A stretch of 25,768 nt of DNA from a virus. Shown here one piece after another: positions 6,433 through 13,993 of the stretch (position 1 is its first letter; each line of letters begins with the position of its first letter). The notes under the pieces are model-generated. The model made no database searches, was not told the origin of the DNA, and saw only the letters and a list, made by a program, of their open reading frames with translations. The stretch covers positions 1 to 25,768 of IMG/VR virus record IMGVR_UViG_3300010399_000076; one strand, given 5' to 3'. Both the position numbers and the translations under genes were made by a program.

Positions 6433-7595
6433 GCACCTTCCTCGACACCTGGCTCCAGGACGCCGCCGTCGCCGACGCCGTCCCCACTGAGGTGGTCATC
6501 GACAAGAAGACCGGCCTCGCCCGGCAGGCCGGCGCCACGATGGCCGACGGCGCGTGGGTCACCGGGGTCCGCCTCCGGGCCGAACGCTCACTGTACGTGT
6601 TCGCTAAGGGCATCATGGGCCGCACCTACCTCACGAAGACGCTCCACCTCCCCATGTGCGCGTGGCTCCAGACCCGCCCGCCGTTCCGCAAGCTCGCCCT
6701 CTGGCCCCGCGAACATGCGAAGACGAGCATCGTCGGTCATTGCCTCCCCATCCACATCCTCCTCCAGCCCCGCTCTCACAACCTCTACTTCCCCGGCGAG
6801 GACGGGTGCGACCAGCGGATCGTGCTCGCGGGCGAGACCGAGACCCGCGCCACCGACGCGCTGCGGGTGATTCAGTCGGCGTACGAATCGAACCAACTCC
6901 TGCGCGCATTCTGGCCCCACCTCATGTGGGACAACCCCCGCCAGCAATCCAAGAAGTGGAACGAGAAAGAGATGATTGTGCGGCGGCCCACCGACTACCC
7001 GGACCCGAGCATCCGCGGAATCGGCGTCGGCGGCGCCATCACCGGCGCCCATCCCTCGGTCCTCCTCAAAGACGACTTGATTTCGGTGGAGGCCGCCAAC
7101 TCCCCCACGGTCATGCAGGGCGCCATCGAGTGGCACGTCACCTCCCGCGCCCTCATCAACCGGGACGGCACCCTGGAGTTCATCATCGGGACGCGGTGGG
7201 CCGTCGCGGACCTCTATGACTACATCATCACCAACGACCCCACCGTCGAAGTCACCATCCGATCCGTGGTGGAGGGCGGCGTCTGCATCTACCCCGAAGT
7301 CTTCAACATGGAGAAGGTCGCGCAGCTCCAGCGGGAGTTCGGCATCTTGTTTCCGCTCCTCTACATGAACTCGGCCGCCGACCCGGAACTCGTCGATTTC
7401 GACATGGCCCAAATCCGCGAATTCACCCTCTCCAACGGCTACGTCGAAATGACGGAGGACGACCGGGACGTGGTCATCGCCGAGCGCCTCCACGCGCCCC
7501 CGCTGGAGATGGCCGTCCCCGAGGGGGCGCCGATGAATCGGGACACGTGGCAGTCGATCTACAGGCCCGGAGAGGGAATCAGGCTCAGGGGATGA
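6429..7595 (+). CDS. terL (ATPase part): Terminase large subunit, ATPase domain as a separate protein
   Basis: A 388-residue protein holding the packaging motor ATPase. It has a Walker A variant PREHAKTS at residues 93-100, Walker B VLLKDDL at 211-217 with the acidic pair D215/D216, and the coupling motif IIGTRW at 252-257. It stops at residue 388 after a linker-like region (FDMAQIREF at 324-332, then HAPPLE and MNRDTWQSIYRPGEG). The RNase H-like nuclease expected to follow is absent here. That domain is found as its own gene at 13363-13986; the two parts total 595 residues, about the size of a T7-type large terminase. The ORF is clean with a normal stop that overlaps the lysozyme ATG as ATGA, arguing against a random frameshift. 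Confidence 0.9.
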   Translation: MSTFLDTWLQDAAVADAVPTEVVIDKKTGLARQAGATMADGAWVTGVRLRAERSLYVFAKGIMGRTYLTKTLHLPMCAWLQTRPPFRKLALWPREHAKTSIVGHCLPIHILLQPRSHNLYFPGEDGCDQRIVLAGETETRATDALRVIQSAYESNQLLRAFWPHLMWDNPRQQSKKWNEKEMIVRRPTDYPDPSIRGIGVGGAITGAHPSVLLKDDLISVEAANSPTVMQGAIEWHVTSRALINRDGTLEFIIGTRWAVADLYDYIITNDPTVEVTIRSVVEGGVCIYPEVFNMEKVAQLQREFGILFPLLYMNSAADPELVDFDMAQIREFTLSNGYVEMTEDDRDVVIAERLHAPPLEMAVPEGAPMNRDTWQSIYRPGEGIRLRG

Positions 7596-8026
7596 ACGCG
7601 GTCACCCGCGCCCGGTTGATCGCCCAACTCCGCCAGGACGAGGGGTTCCGGTCGCGCTCCTACCAAGATTCGGTGGGCGTCTGGACCGTCGGCTACGGCC
7701 ACAACCTCCAAGGGGGACCGCCGCTGACCATGCGGGCCGCCGCCATGATCCTCGACGACGACCTCACCGCGGCGGAGGGGGCGTGTGCGACGTTCCCCTG
7801 GTTCGATGAGATTGACGAGGTCCGCCAATTTGTCGTCGCCAACATGGTCTTCAACCTCGGCCTCGGGCGGTTCGCCCCGTTCCGCAAGATGATTGCGGCG
7901 TTGCGGGCCGCGCGTTATGATGAGGCGGCGGCGGAGATGCTGGATTCGGTGTGGGCGCGACAGGTCGGCGACCGGGCGGTCCGGCTGGCGGAGATGATGC
8001 GAACGGGGGAGTGGCTCGACCCATGA
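7592..8026 (+). CDS. T4-type lysozyme (endolysin, GH24)
   Basis: A 144-residue muramidase. The catalytic triad spacing matches T4 lysozyme: E17 in DEGFR, D26 in YQDSVG, T32 in WTVGYGH (E to D 9 residues, D to T 6, as in E11/D20/T26). It cleaves the MurNAc-GlcNAc bond of peptidoglycan at the end of infection. ATG 7592 overlaps the terminase ATPase stop as ATGA; a longer frame from 7547 is just read-through of that overlap. There is no signal peptide or N-terminal anchor, so a holin should be needed for release. Its stop overlaps the next gene as ATGA. Confidence 0.92.
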   Translation: MNAVTRARLIAQLRQDEGFRSRSYQDSVGVWTVGYGHNLQGGPPLTMRAAAMILDDDLTAAEGACATFPWFDEIDEVRQFVVANMVFNLGLGRFAPFRKMIAALRAARYDEAAAEMLDSVWARQVGDRAVRLAEMMRTGEWLDP

Positions 8027-8652
8027 ACTCTACTGCTCGACGGATCGCCGCCGCGGTGTCGTGGACCGCGCTCGGCGGCTGCACCGCGCTCGTCGCGCTG
8101 GCGATGGCCCAGACACCCGCGCCGATGGCTGCGCCCACGCCTGTCGCGGTGGCGGCGGAGACCCCGTGGGCCGCCATCGCCCAGATCGTCGCCACGATCA
8201 TCGGGGCGCTCGTCACCGGATTCTTGGCGTACCTCGCCCGCGGGGACGCCCGCGACGCGAAGCAGGAGGCCACGAAGTCCAAAGAGGAGTCCGCGGGCGC
8301 GAAGATGGCGGCGGGAGCCGCCCAGGCGGAGGCGGAGCGGGGCCAGAAGACCGCCGACACGATCAGCGAACGGGTGGACGAGTACCACAAGTCCGTCAAC
8401 TCGAAGATGGACGCGCTCCTCAAGGCGACCGACGAGGCAGCCGAGCTGCGCGGCGTCTTAAAGGAACGGGAGCGCCAGGCGCTCGTGCTGGCGGCGACGG
8501 CGGCCCAGCTCCTCAAAGAGAAGGGGGCGGCAGACGCGGCGGCGGTCCTTGAGGGGGCGCGGCTCGCCCTCATCAAAGAGGAGATTCGCGTGGCGGACGC
8601 GGATCGGGCCGCCCACACCCCGCCGATCGCGGGCGGCCCCAAGGTCCCATAG
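8023..8652 (+). CDS. Membrane protein with long coiled coil (holin or inner spanin candidate)
   Basis: A 209-residue protein starting at ATG 8023, coupled to the lysozyme by ATGA. It has two hydrophobic segments, about residues 8-30 and 49-72, separated by a Pro/Ala-rich loop. A charged, Ala-rich, heptad-like region follows from about 74 to 195. A membrane anchor plus long coiled coil directly after an endolysin is the usual layout of i-spanin or holin-associated proteins. The first segment might instead be a cleaved signal. The exact lysis role is not decidable from sequence. Confidence 0.6.
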   Translation: MNSTARRIAAAVSWTALGGCTALVALAMAQTPAPMAAPTPVAVAAETPWAAIAQIVATIIGALVTGFLAYLARGDARDAKQEATKSKEESAGAKMAAGAAQAEAERGQKTADTISERVDEYHKSVNSKMDALLKATDEAAELRGVLKERERQALVLAATAAQLLKEKGAADAAAVLEGARLALIKEEIRVADADRAAHTPPIAGGPKVP

Positions 8653-8662
8653 ACAGACGGCC

Positions 8663-8682
8663 GGCTAGCCTGCTAGCCTAGC
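8663..8682. repeat. CTAG-rich intergenic element
   Basis: GGCTAGCC (8663-8670) and GCTAGCCTAGC (8672-8682) fill the gap just upstream of the next gene's ribosome binding site. Similar CTAG-rich spacers recur at other gene junctions. Confidence 0.7.
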
Positions 8683-8698
8683 GAGTAGGAGACCCACA

Positions 8699-8938
8699 AT
8701 GGCGCTAGAGAAATACGACCGAGAGGGCAATCGGCTCGACCGCCGCGAGTCCCCCGTGTTCGTGGCGCACACGATGGACGAGTTTGTGGCGTTCGTGGGC
8801 CTGATCGCGGACCTCGCCCGCGGCGGCGACCCCGCGAAGATCGCGGAGTTGAAGGCCGCCATCACCGGCATGAGCGAGACGCGGGACCGGGTCAGCGCCA
8901 AGCTCGCCCCCAAACCCCCCACCCCGAAGAGGAGATAG
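8699..8938 (+). CDS. Hypothetical protein, 79 aa
   Basis: ATG 8699 with TAGGAG upstream after a CTAG-rich spacer. The protein is charged and helical, with a hydrophobic patch MDEFVAFVGLIADLA around residues 26-40 and a Pro/Lys-rich tail. No family recognised. It opens a pair of small genes between the lysis genes; the next gene begins 2 bases after its stop. Confidence 0.65.
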   Translation: MALEKYDREGNRLDRRESPVFVAHTMDEFVAFVGLIADLARGGDPAKIAELKAAITGMSETRDRVSAKLAPKPPTPKRR

Positions 8939-8940
8939 AC

Positions 8941-9171
8941 ATGGCCCTGGCAAACGTGCAGCCCTTCATCGACCAGGTCAACGCCACCGACGGCGTCCTG
9001 GAGTCCGTTCTCGTCTACATCGACGGCGTCAAGGCTCGGCAGGACGCCGCCGTGGCGGAGGCGATGGCGCTCGGGGCCACCGCCGAGGAGCTGAAGCCGC
9101 TGACCGACGAGTTCGCGCAGCAGGCCGCGCTCCGCGACAAGGTGGCCGCCGCGATCACCGCCAACCCCTAG
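8941..9171 (+). CDS. Hypothetical small helical protein, 76 aa
   Basis: ATG 8941 preceded by GAGGAGATAGAC. Acidic, Ala-rich and probably all-helical, with no Cys and no membrane segment. It sits between another small gene and the 2-TM protein; the role is unknown. Its size and the tight packing suggest a small virion or chaperone-like protein, but nothing specific supports this. Confidence 0.65.
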   Translation: MALANVQPFIDQVNATDGVLESVLVYIDGVKARQDAAVAEAMALGATAEELKPLTDEFAQQAALRDKVAAAITANP

Positions 9172-9183
9172 CCACGCCCGAAC

Positions 9184-9221
9184 GGCGTCCCCCAGTCGCC
9201 CGCACGTGGGCCGGGGGCGCC
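9184..9221 (+). promoter_or_regulatory. Strong hairpin directly upstream of the holin-like gene's ribosome binding site
   Basis: GGCG-T-CCCCC (9184-9193) pairs with GGGGGCGCC (9213-9221), and GCCC/GGGC (9198-9201 with 9208-9211) closes a six-base loop, for 13 G-C-dominated pairs with a bulge and an internal loop. No U-tract follows. It ends 3 bases before GGAGG of the 2-TM gene, so it could tune translation of a lysis gene or pause polymerase. Confidence 0.6.
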
Positions 9222-9233
9222 ACGGAGGCCCCC

Positions 9234-9443
9234 ATGATCGAAGACCTGATCCGCCTACTGGTCGCCGTTCTGATCTTCGGGCTCGCGGCGTGGGCCGCGT
9301 ACTGGATCATCGGGCATCTGCCCGCCCCGTTCCAGACGCCCGCGCTCGTCATCGTGAGCGTGATCTTCCTCATCATCATCCTGCTCGCGGTGGCCCACTA
9401 CTTCGGGGGCGGCGCGCCGAGCGGCTTGTGGAGGCGGCCATGA
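9234..9443 (+). CDS. Two-transmembrane small protein, holin candidate
   Basis: A 69-residue protein from ATG 9234 with GGAGG upstream. Two hydrophobic helices (about residues 5-27 and 37-57) are joined by a short loop HLPAPFQT, with a short polar C-terminus ending WRRP. This matches the size and topology of class II holins, which open the inner membrane to time lysis. It lies two genes after the lysozyme/coiled-coil pair and overlaps the following lipoprotein gene as ATGA. Other small 2-TM phage proteins would look the same. Confidence 0.6.
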   Translation: MIEDLIRLLVAVLIFGLAAWAAYWIIGHLPAPFQTPALVIVSVIFLIIILLAVAHYFGGGAPSGLWRRP

Positions 9444-9919
9444 AACACCTTGCAACGTTCTGCACCATCGCCCTCGTCGCCCTGCTCGCCACCGGGTGCG
9501 CCACCGGCAAGGATGCGAAGCCGCCGACGGTGGAGTTCCCCGCCAGCCGGTTCGCGCTCCAGTACGCGGACGCGAAGGCCGTGCGCGCCGTCATCGACTT
9601 TGACCGAATCGCCATGAAGGCGATGCTCAAGGCCGCGTGCGCCACCGGCACCGGGCATCTGCCGCCCAAGCTTGACGCGGTGACGTGCGCGCGGATCGAC
9701 CTGTCGAACAAGGTGCAGGCGACCGGGCGGAAGCTCGACCTGGCCCTCGAGACGTTCGCCCGCGAGGCCATCCTGAATCCCGTCATCTCGCAGCAAGGCG
9801 GGCTCGACATGGAGAAGGTGTTCGATCTGCTCAAGCGGGGCGGGGAGGCGTATCTGACGGGCGGCGGGAGCGAGGCCGACGATCTCGCCGGGTTGCTGTC
9901 GGGGATTACGGGGCGGTGA
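9440..9919 (+). CDS. Predicted lipoprotein, possible outer spanin component
   Basis: A 159-residue protein with a lipoprotein signal peptide: MKH, hydrophobic TFCTIALVALL, then lipobox LLATGC with the modified Cys at residue 20. The mature part has helical segments and several Cys residues but no catalytic motif. A lipoprotein next to a 2-TM protein, an endolysin and a coiled-coil membrane protein suggests outer-membrane disruption at lysis. It is however longer than typical Rz1 proteins and not proline-rich. A superinfection-exclusion lipoprotein is an alternative. Start and stop are both in 4-base overlaps with neighbours. Confidence 0.65.
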   Translation: MKHLATFCTIALVALLATGCATGKDAKPPTVEFPASRFALQYADAKAVRAVIDFDRIAMKAMLKAACATGTGHLPPKLDAVTCARIDLSNKVQATGRKLDLALETFAREAILNPVISQQGGLDMEKVFDLLKRGGEAYLTGGGSEADDLAGLLSGITGR

Positions 9920-10110
9920 AGGGCACGCCCGGCTTCTATCGCGGCGTGTGGCAGACCGACGGCGAGCAGCCGGTGGATCGCGGGTGCCCGGTGTGGTGCG
10001 CGGTGTGCGATGGCGGCGCGGACCCGTTCTGGGGGCTCGGGATCACGCCGGAGTGCCGAGAGCTTCCGAAGGGCGCGCAGCCGTCGTGGATGCGAGGTAT
10101 CTGGAAGTGA
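9916..10110 (+). CDS. Small Cys-rich protein, 64 aa
   Basis: GTG 9916 in a GTGA overlap with the lipoprotein stop; its own TGA overlaps the next GTG the same way. It contains CPVWCAVC (three Cys) and a further Cys in TPEC, giving a four-Cys metal-site pattern, plus several Trp. The overlaps at both ends and the ordered Cys spacing support a real gene despite its size. Function unknown. Confidence 0.6.
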   Translation: MKGTPGFYRGVWQTDGEQPVDRGCPVWCAVCDGGADPFWGLGITPECRELPKGAQPSWMRGIWK

Positions 10111-10451
10111 CCCTCGCCCGCCCACCCTGGGACCCGTCGATGGCGAACGGGTGTAGTGCGCCGAGGTTCGCGCAGGTGGTGGACTGGGCGCTCAGGAAGG
10201 CGTGCGAGGTGGCGCGGAAAGCCTGCGACCAACACGACGCCGCCTACTATCGCGGTGGAACCCTGGACGAGAAACTGGCCGCTGACATCGTCCTATTCGA
10301 GAACGTCAAGGTGGCGATGATGGCGTCGAATGAGACGTACCCGGATGCCCTCGGCGTCGCGTGCGCCATCTTCCGTGGCCTCCAGACGCCCATCGCGCTG
10401 GCCCACTGGTACACCCCGCCCGCCGTCGAGCGCGGGCCGCAGGAGGCGTAA
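10107..10451 (+). CDS. Phospholipase A2-like small protein
   Basis: A 114-residue protein from GTG 10107 (GTGA overlap). Residues 40-51, CDQHDAAYYRGG, fit the phospholipase A2 active-site helix signature CxxHDxxYxxGG, with the catalytic His-Asp pair H43/D44. An upstream GCSAP (16-19 region) resembles the short Cys-containing loop seen before this helix in small phage members. Classical enzymes hydrolyse the sn-2 ester of phospholipids with calcium. Here it could help membrane breakdown at lysis or entry, consistent with its place after the lysis genes. The calcium loop is not clearly recognisable and activity is not proven; it may be a fold relative only. Confidence 0.5.
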   Translation: MTLARPPWDPSMANGCSAPRFAQVVDWALRKACEVARKACDQHDAAYYRGGTLDEKLAADIVLFENVKVAMMASNETYPDALGVACAIFRGLQTPIALAHWYTPPAVERGPQEA

Positions 10452-10667
10452 ATGATTGGCTGGGAATGTCCGAAGTGCGGACGGTGCTACTCGCCATTCG
10501 TGTCCGCGTGCGGCGCGTGCGGGCCGGCGGTCTACTCCTCGGCCGGTACGTCGCCCTATTGCCCCGGCTGCGGCAAGTATCCCTGCGAGCACACGGGGAT
10601 GGCGTGCCCGCCCGTACCCATGCCGACCTTCAGCGTGATCGGATACACGAGCCCGCAGAACACGTGA
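10452..10667 (+). CDS. Zinc-ribbon mini-protein, 71 aa
   Basis: ATG 10452 begins immediately after the TAA of the preceding gene; AGGAGG lies 6 bases before it. The first half has CPKCGRC and CGACG, then CPGCGKYPCEH, that is, nine Cys and one His in the first 52 residues, a double zinc-ribbon arrangement. The tail is Pro-rich. It is the fourth Cys-rich mini-protein in the rightward operon. A nucleic-acid or protein-binding role is plausible but not shown. Confidence 0.7.
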   Translation: MIGWECPKCGRCYSPFVSACGACGPAVYSSAGTSPYCPGCGKYPCEHTGMACPPVPMPTFSVIGYTSPQNT

Positions 10668-10678
10668 AAGGGAGCACC

Positions 10679-13366
10679 ATGCCCCACCTCCTCCTCGCCA
10701 TCCTGTCGGTCCTGGCCGCCAGCGTGTGGGCGTCGCCCGCCACCGCCGCCACCTACGACTTCCGCTGCGACCTCATCTCCCTCATGGCGACCGAGACCAA
10801 GCCCGCCCAGGACGTGCAGGAGGACTCCGTGTGCCACGGTCGCTATGACCGGGGCCAGCATGCGTGGGGCAACATCTCCAAGGCCCGGTTCGCCCTCCGG
10901 GATACCCAAGGTGCCGACATCCCCGCCGCCTTGACGCCCGACACGTCGGCCCTCCGGGTGCGGTGTCTGGTGGATCGGGTGCCGGTGACCGCGTGGGTGA
11001 CGGGGCCGGCGGCGCTCAAGCCCACGTGTGATCTGACCGCGCCGTCGCTCGGCGACGCCAGCAAGACCGTCCTGCAAACCCTCAGGGATGGCTCCCACGG
11101 GCTCGAGATGGAGTGGGAGTGGCCGGGCAACCACATCCGCGCCTCGGGCATCCTGTTCACCAGCGGCCCGCCGCTCGGGTGGGAAGTCCCGCAGCCGCTC
11201 GCGGTGTGCCCGACCGCGCTCGACTTCGCGTTCGGCGCGGCGTTCAGCTCGGGCTGCGCGACCGTCCCATACCCGAATCCCGAGCCCGACATCGAGCCGT
11301 GGAATCGGGTGAGCAAGGCGGTGCCGTACACGGTGTTCCCTGGCACCGGCCAGGACCGCGTGACGCAGAACAACACCCGGTTGAATACGTACTGGATCGA
11401 GTCGCTCGGCGAGTGGGCGCACCAGAAGATCCCGCGCAACCCGATCTGTAGCTCGGCCAACCGGGATGGGCGCGAGGGGCCGTGCCGGATGCACACGGCC
11501 AACCTCCAGCCCTATGCGATCGAGGACGCCTACTCCACCTCGATCATCGACGGGCAGGGCACGAGCAATCCCATCACGCCGATGATCGACGGCCCGCGCG
11601 GGATTGGCACCATCGCCAAGGTGGTGGATGCGCACTGGTGCGCGGGCAACATCTACATGGGCGAGTCCACGGGCCGCATCTCGTGGATGCAAGGACGCGG
11701 GCCGGGCACGGGCCGCATTCTGACGGTGGCGGGCAACCGGCAGACGCCCGGCCATCCGTATGGCTACTGGAAAGAGAACCAGAGTCCGCAGTTCAACTCT
11801 CACCTTGAGTTCCATGGGACGTGGGTGGCGGGACACACCGGCCCCACCACGTTCAACGAGCTGTGGGGCAAAGTGATCCTGGACCTGGCGTCCTGCAACG
11901 CCGGCACGGGGGCGCATCATTTCCTCATCATGGACTCGAAGAACAACCGGCTCGTCTACGCGAACCACCTCCCGGCGCATGAGCCTGGAGGGCGGCCACT
12001 CCTGTCCGTCGCCGTGAATTTCTCGAACAACCTCGCCCTCTGTCGCTGGCCGTGGACGGGCGATCTGCGCCCGCAGGGCGACGGGTGGGTGTACGTCGCC
12101 TGCATGATGAGCCACACGACGATCCGCACGCGGCCGATGGTGCCGGGGCTCTACAGCGGCACCTGGGAGACGGAACTCGTATGGGACTCCGCCAAGAAGC
12201 CGACCCGTGAGCAGATCGGCGTGGTGGACACCGCCTGTCGCGGCTGCCCTCACCGGGCGACGGGCATGATCACGACGCAGATCCGCGCGGCCTACCACGC
12301 CGACGGCCCGCCGGGCGTGTCGTCTCAGATTTTCCCGCAGGCGCTCCGGTTCGACAGTCAGGGCAAGATGATCGTCGCCTCGCGCTACGGGTTCGCGCTG
12401 TTCGAGCACGAACTGGACCCCGACGTGACGAAGCCGCTCGTGGTCAACTCGCGGCAGTTCGCCGCGTGGAACGCGATGCCCGAGGTGTCGGCCGACTGGC
12501 GCGACGTGACGATTGACGTCAACTGGCACGGCGGCGCGGGCCAGCTCGACATGATCCGTATCCTCGGGTGGGGGCAGGGGACCCCGTTCGCGTTCACCCG
12601 GCAGGGCGCGCACCTCGGGGCGCTCTGGCCCGATGCGCCGAAGAAGACACTGGCCACCGGGCAGATGTCCGGGGCGTACCAACTCCAGTACCCGTGGGTG
12701 GCGGCGACGAACAAGGACGGCGAGGAAATCTACTTTCCCAGCAGCGACCCCATGGGGATCATCCGGCGGCTCAAGCTCCCGAGCGATGTGCCGGTGGATC
12801 TGGCCCTGTACGAGCGCGGGTTCAACACCTGGAAGGGGGGTGGAGGTGGACCGTCCTTCTCACTGACCCATGGCCAGCACGGGCTCGCCCCCCTCGCGCC
12901 GATCACCATGGACACGCTCGGCGGGATGGCGGACGCGGCGATCTGTGCGGAGTTCCGTTCGGGGCTCAGGACGGGGATCCCGCGCACGCTGTCGGACGCC
13001 GACTGTCCCGCCGTCGTGTACTTCGTTCGGCAGGATAGCAAGCGCGTGCAGGGGGCCGAGCCGCCGCCGCCTCCACCCCCGACGAGCTACCCGATCACAC
13101 TGGTCAAGACCGGCGAGGGGACCGTGAGCGGGCCAGCCAGCGCCATTGCCGGGGCCACGGTCAACCTCCTGGCCACGCCGGCGACCGGCTGGACGTTCTC
13201 GGCCTGGTCAGCCCCGTGCGCCCCCTCGTTCCCCATGCCCGCCAGCCCGACGACGTGCGCGGCGACGTTCGTCCAGGTGCCGCCGCCGGTGGTCGTCCCC
13301 GACGTGGACCTCAAGCTCGGCCCGACGATCAAGTACCGGATTCAGGGGGGCGTCGTAGTACCGTGA
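10679..13366 (+). CDS. Large secreted protein with C-terminal InlB-type repeat domain
   Basis: An 895-residue protein from ATG 10679 (AAAGGGAG upstream). It has a clear Sec signal peptide, MPHLLLAILSVLAASVWA then SPATA, with probable cleavage near residue 23. The main body (about 25-790) is rich in Gly, Trp and aromatics, carries many Cys, and reads like a beta-rich, possibly propeller-like, extracellular module; no catalytic motif is certain. A proline run near residues 796-801 leads to a domain at 803-866. That domain has a GEGTVSG-x-GATVNLLATP-x-GWTFSAWSAPC pattern typical of divergent InlB/Big-type bacterial repeats used in surface binding. A signal peptide on a phage protein this large is unusual. 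It may alter the host surface or bind glycans. Its TGA overlaps the terminase nuclease GTG as GTGA. Confidence 0.7.
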   Translation: MPHLLLAILSVLAASVWASPATAATYDFRCDLISLMATETKPAQDVQEDSVCHGRYDRGQHAWGNISKARFALRDTQGADIPAALTPDTSALRVRCLVDRVPVTAWVTGPAALKPTCDLTAPSLGDASKTVLQTLRDGSHGLEMEWEWPGNHIRASGILFTSGPPLGWEVPQPLAVCPTALDFAFGAAFSSGCATVPYPNPEPDIEPWNRVSKAVPYTVFPGTGQDRVTQNNTRLNTYWIESLGEWAHQKIPRNPICSSANRDGREGPCRMHTANLQPYAIEDAYSTSIIDGQGTSNPITPMIDGPRGIGTIAKVVDAHWCAGNIYMGESTGRISWMQGRGPGTGRILTVAGNRQTPGHPYGYWKENQSPQFNSHLEFHGTWVAGHTGPTTFNELWGKVILDLASCNAGTGAHHFLIMDSKNNRLVYANHLPAHEPGGRPLLSVAVNFSNNLALCRWPWTGDLRPQGDGWVYVACMMSHTTIRTRPMVPGLYSGTWETELVWDSAKKPTREQIGVVDTACRGCPHRATGMITTQIRAAYHADGPPGVSSQIFPQALRFDSQGKMIVASRYGFALFEHELDPDVTKPLVVNSRQFAAWNAMPEVSADWRDVTIDVNWHGGAGQLDMIRILGWGQGTPFAFTRQGAHLGALWPDAPKKTLATGQMSGAYQLQYPWVAATNKDGEEIYFPSSDPMGIIRRLKLPSDVPVDLALYERGFNTWKGGGGGPSFSLTHGQHGLAPLAPITMDTLGGMADAAICAEFRSGLRTGIPRTLSDADCPAVVYFVRQDSKRVQGAEPPPPPPPTSYPITLVKTGEGTVSGPASAIAGATVNLLATPATGWTFSAWSAPCAPSFPMPASPTTCAATFVQVPPPVVVPDVDLKLGPTIKYRIQGGVVVP

Positions 13367-13986
13367 CCCGCTTCCCCATCACTGACCTCATGGACCGGGT
13401 CGCGTTTTGCGATCCCGCCGGCGGCAAGAAGCTCCAAATCAAGCGCGTCCGCGCCCGCTCGGCGATCGTGGTCGTGGCCCAGGACACGCTCAACCGCCTG
13501 TTCGTCCTCCACGCCTGGGCCGACCGCTGCTCCACGGACCGCCTGACGCAGATGATCCTCAAGGTGAACGCCGACCTCCGTCCGCGACTGTTCGGAATCG
13601 AGGCCAACGCCATGCAGTCCCTCTACGGCGACATGGTCCGGCGGGAGTCCCGGACGACGAAGGGACCGCGGCTCCCGCTGATCCCCGTCGAGCAGCCCAC
13701 GAAGATTGATAAGGACTGGAGGATTCGGTCCGTCCTCCAGCCGGCGATTGCGGAGGGACGCCTCTTCATCCTCCCGACGCTCTACGAACTCAGGGCCGAG
13801 ATCACAACCTTCCCCATGTCCCCGACGAAGGACTTGATCGACGCCCTCGCCAGCGCGATTGCGTTAATGCCGAAGCGGGCGGTCGCCCGCGAACGCCAGG
13901 AGGAGATGCAGGCCCGGCTCGCCTACCTCCGGGAGACGGGAGCGAGCCCTCAATATATTGAGGCGGTGGCCGCGGGCCGCGAGTAG
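13363..13986 (+). CDS. terL (nuclease part): Terminase large subunit, nuclease domain as a separate protein
   Basis: A 207-residue protein from GTG 13363, overlapping the upstream stop as GTGA. It begins VTRFPITDLMDRVAFCDPAGG, the usual entry strand of the RNase H-like terminase nuclease. The three acidic positions expected to bind metal are D17 (CDPAGG), E80 (FGIEANA) and D160 (KDLIDALASAI; D157 is an alternative). This domain cuts the concatemer at the start and end of packaging. There is no ATPase motif; that domain is a separate gene ending at 7595. The fragments abut in a continuous terminase order, so nothing essential seems lost, and the enzyme may assemble from two chains. Confidence 0.88.
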   Translation: MTRFPITDLMDRVAFCDPAGGKKLQIKRVRARSAIVVVAQDTLNRLFVLHAWADRCSTDRLTQMILKVNADLRPRLFGIEANAMQSLYGDMVRRESRTTKGPRLPLIPVEQPTKIDKDWRIRSVLQPAIAEGRLFILPTLYELRAEITTFPMSPTKDLIDALASAIALMPKRAVARERQEEMQARLAYLRETGASPQYIEAVAAGRE

Positions 13987-13993
13987 GAAATCC

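Noticed and set aside
10556-12682. 708-codon antisense frame across the secreted protein gene
   Set aside because: Same compositional shadow effect; the plus-strand frame has a signal peptide, repeat domain and coupling overlaps.
6429-13986. Split intein or intron explaining the divided terminase
   Set aside because: The end of the ATPase part and the start of the nuclease part show no intein splice motifs or catalytic Cys/Ser blocks, and the 5.8 kb between them is filled with independent genes.
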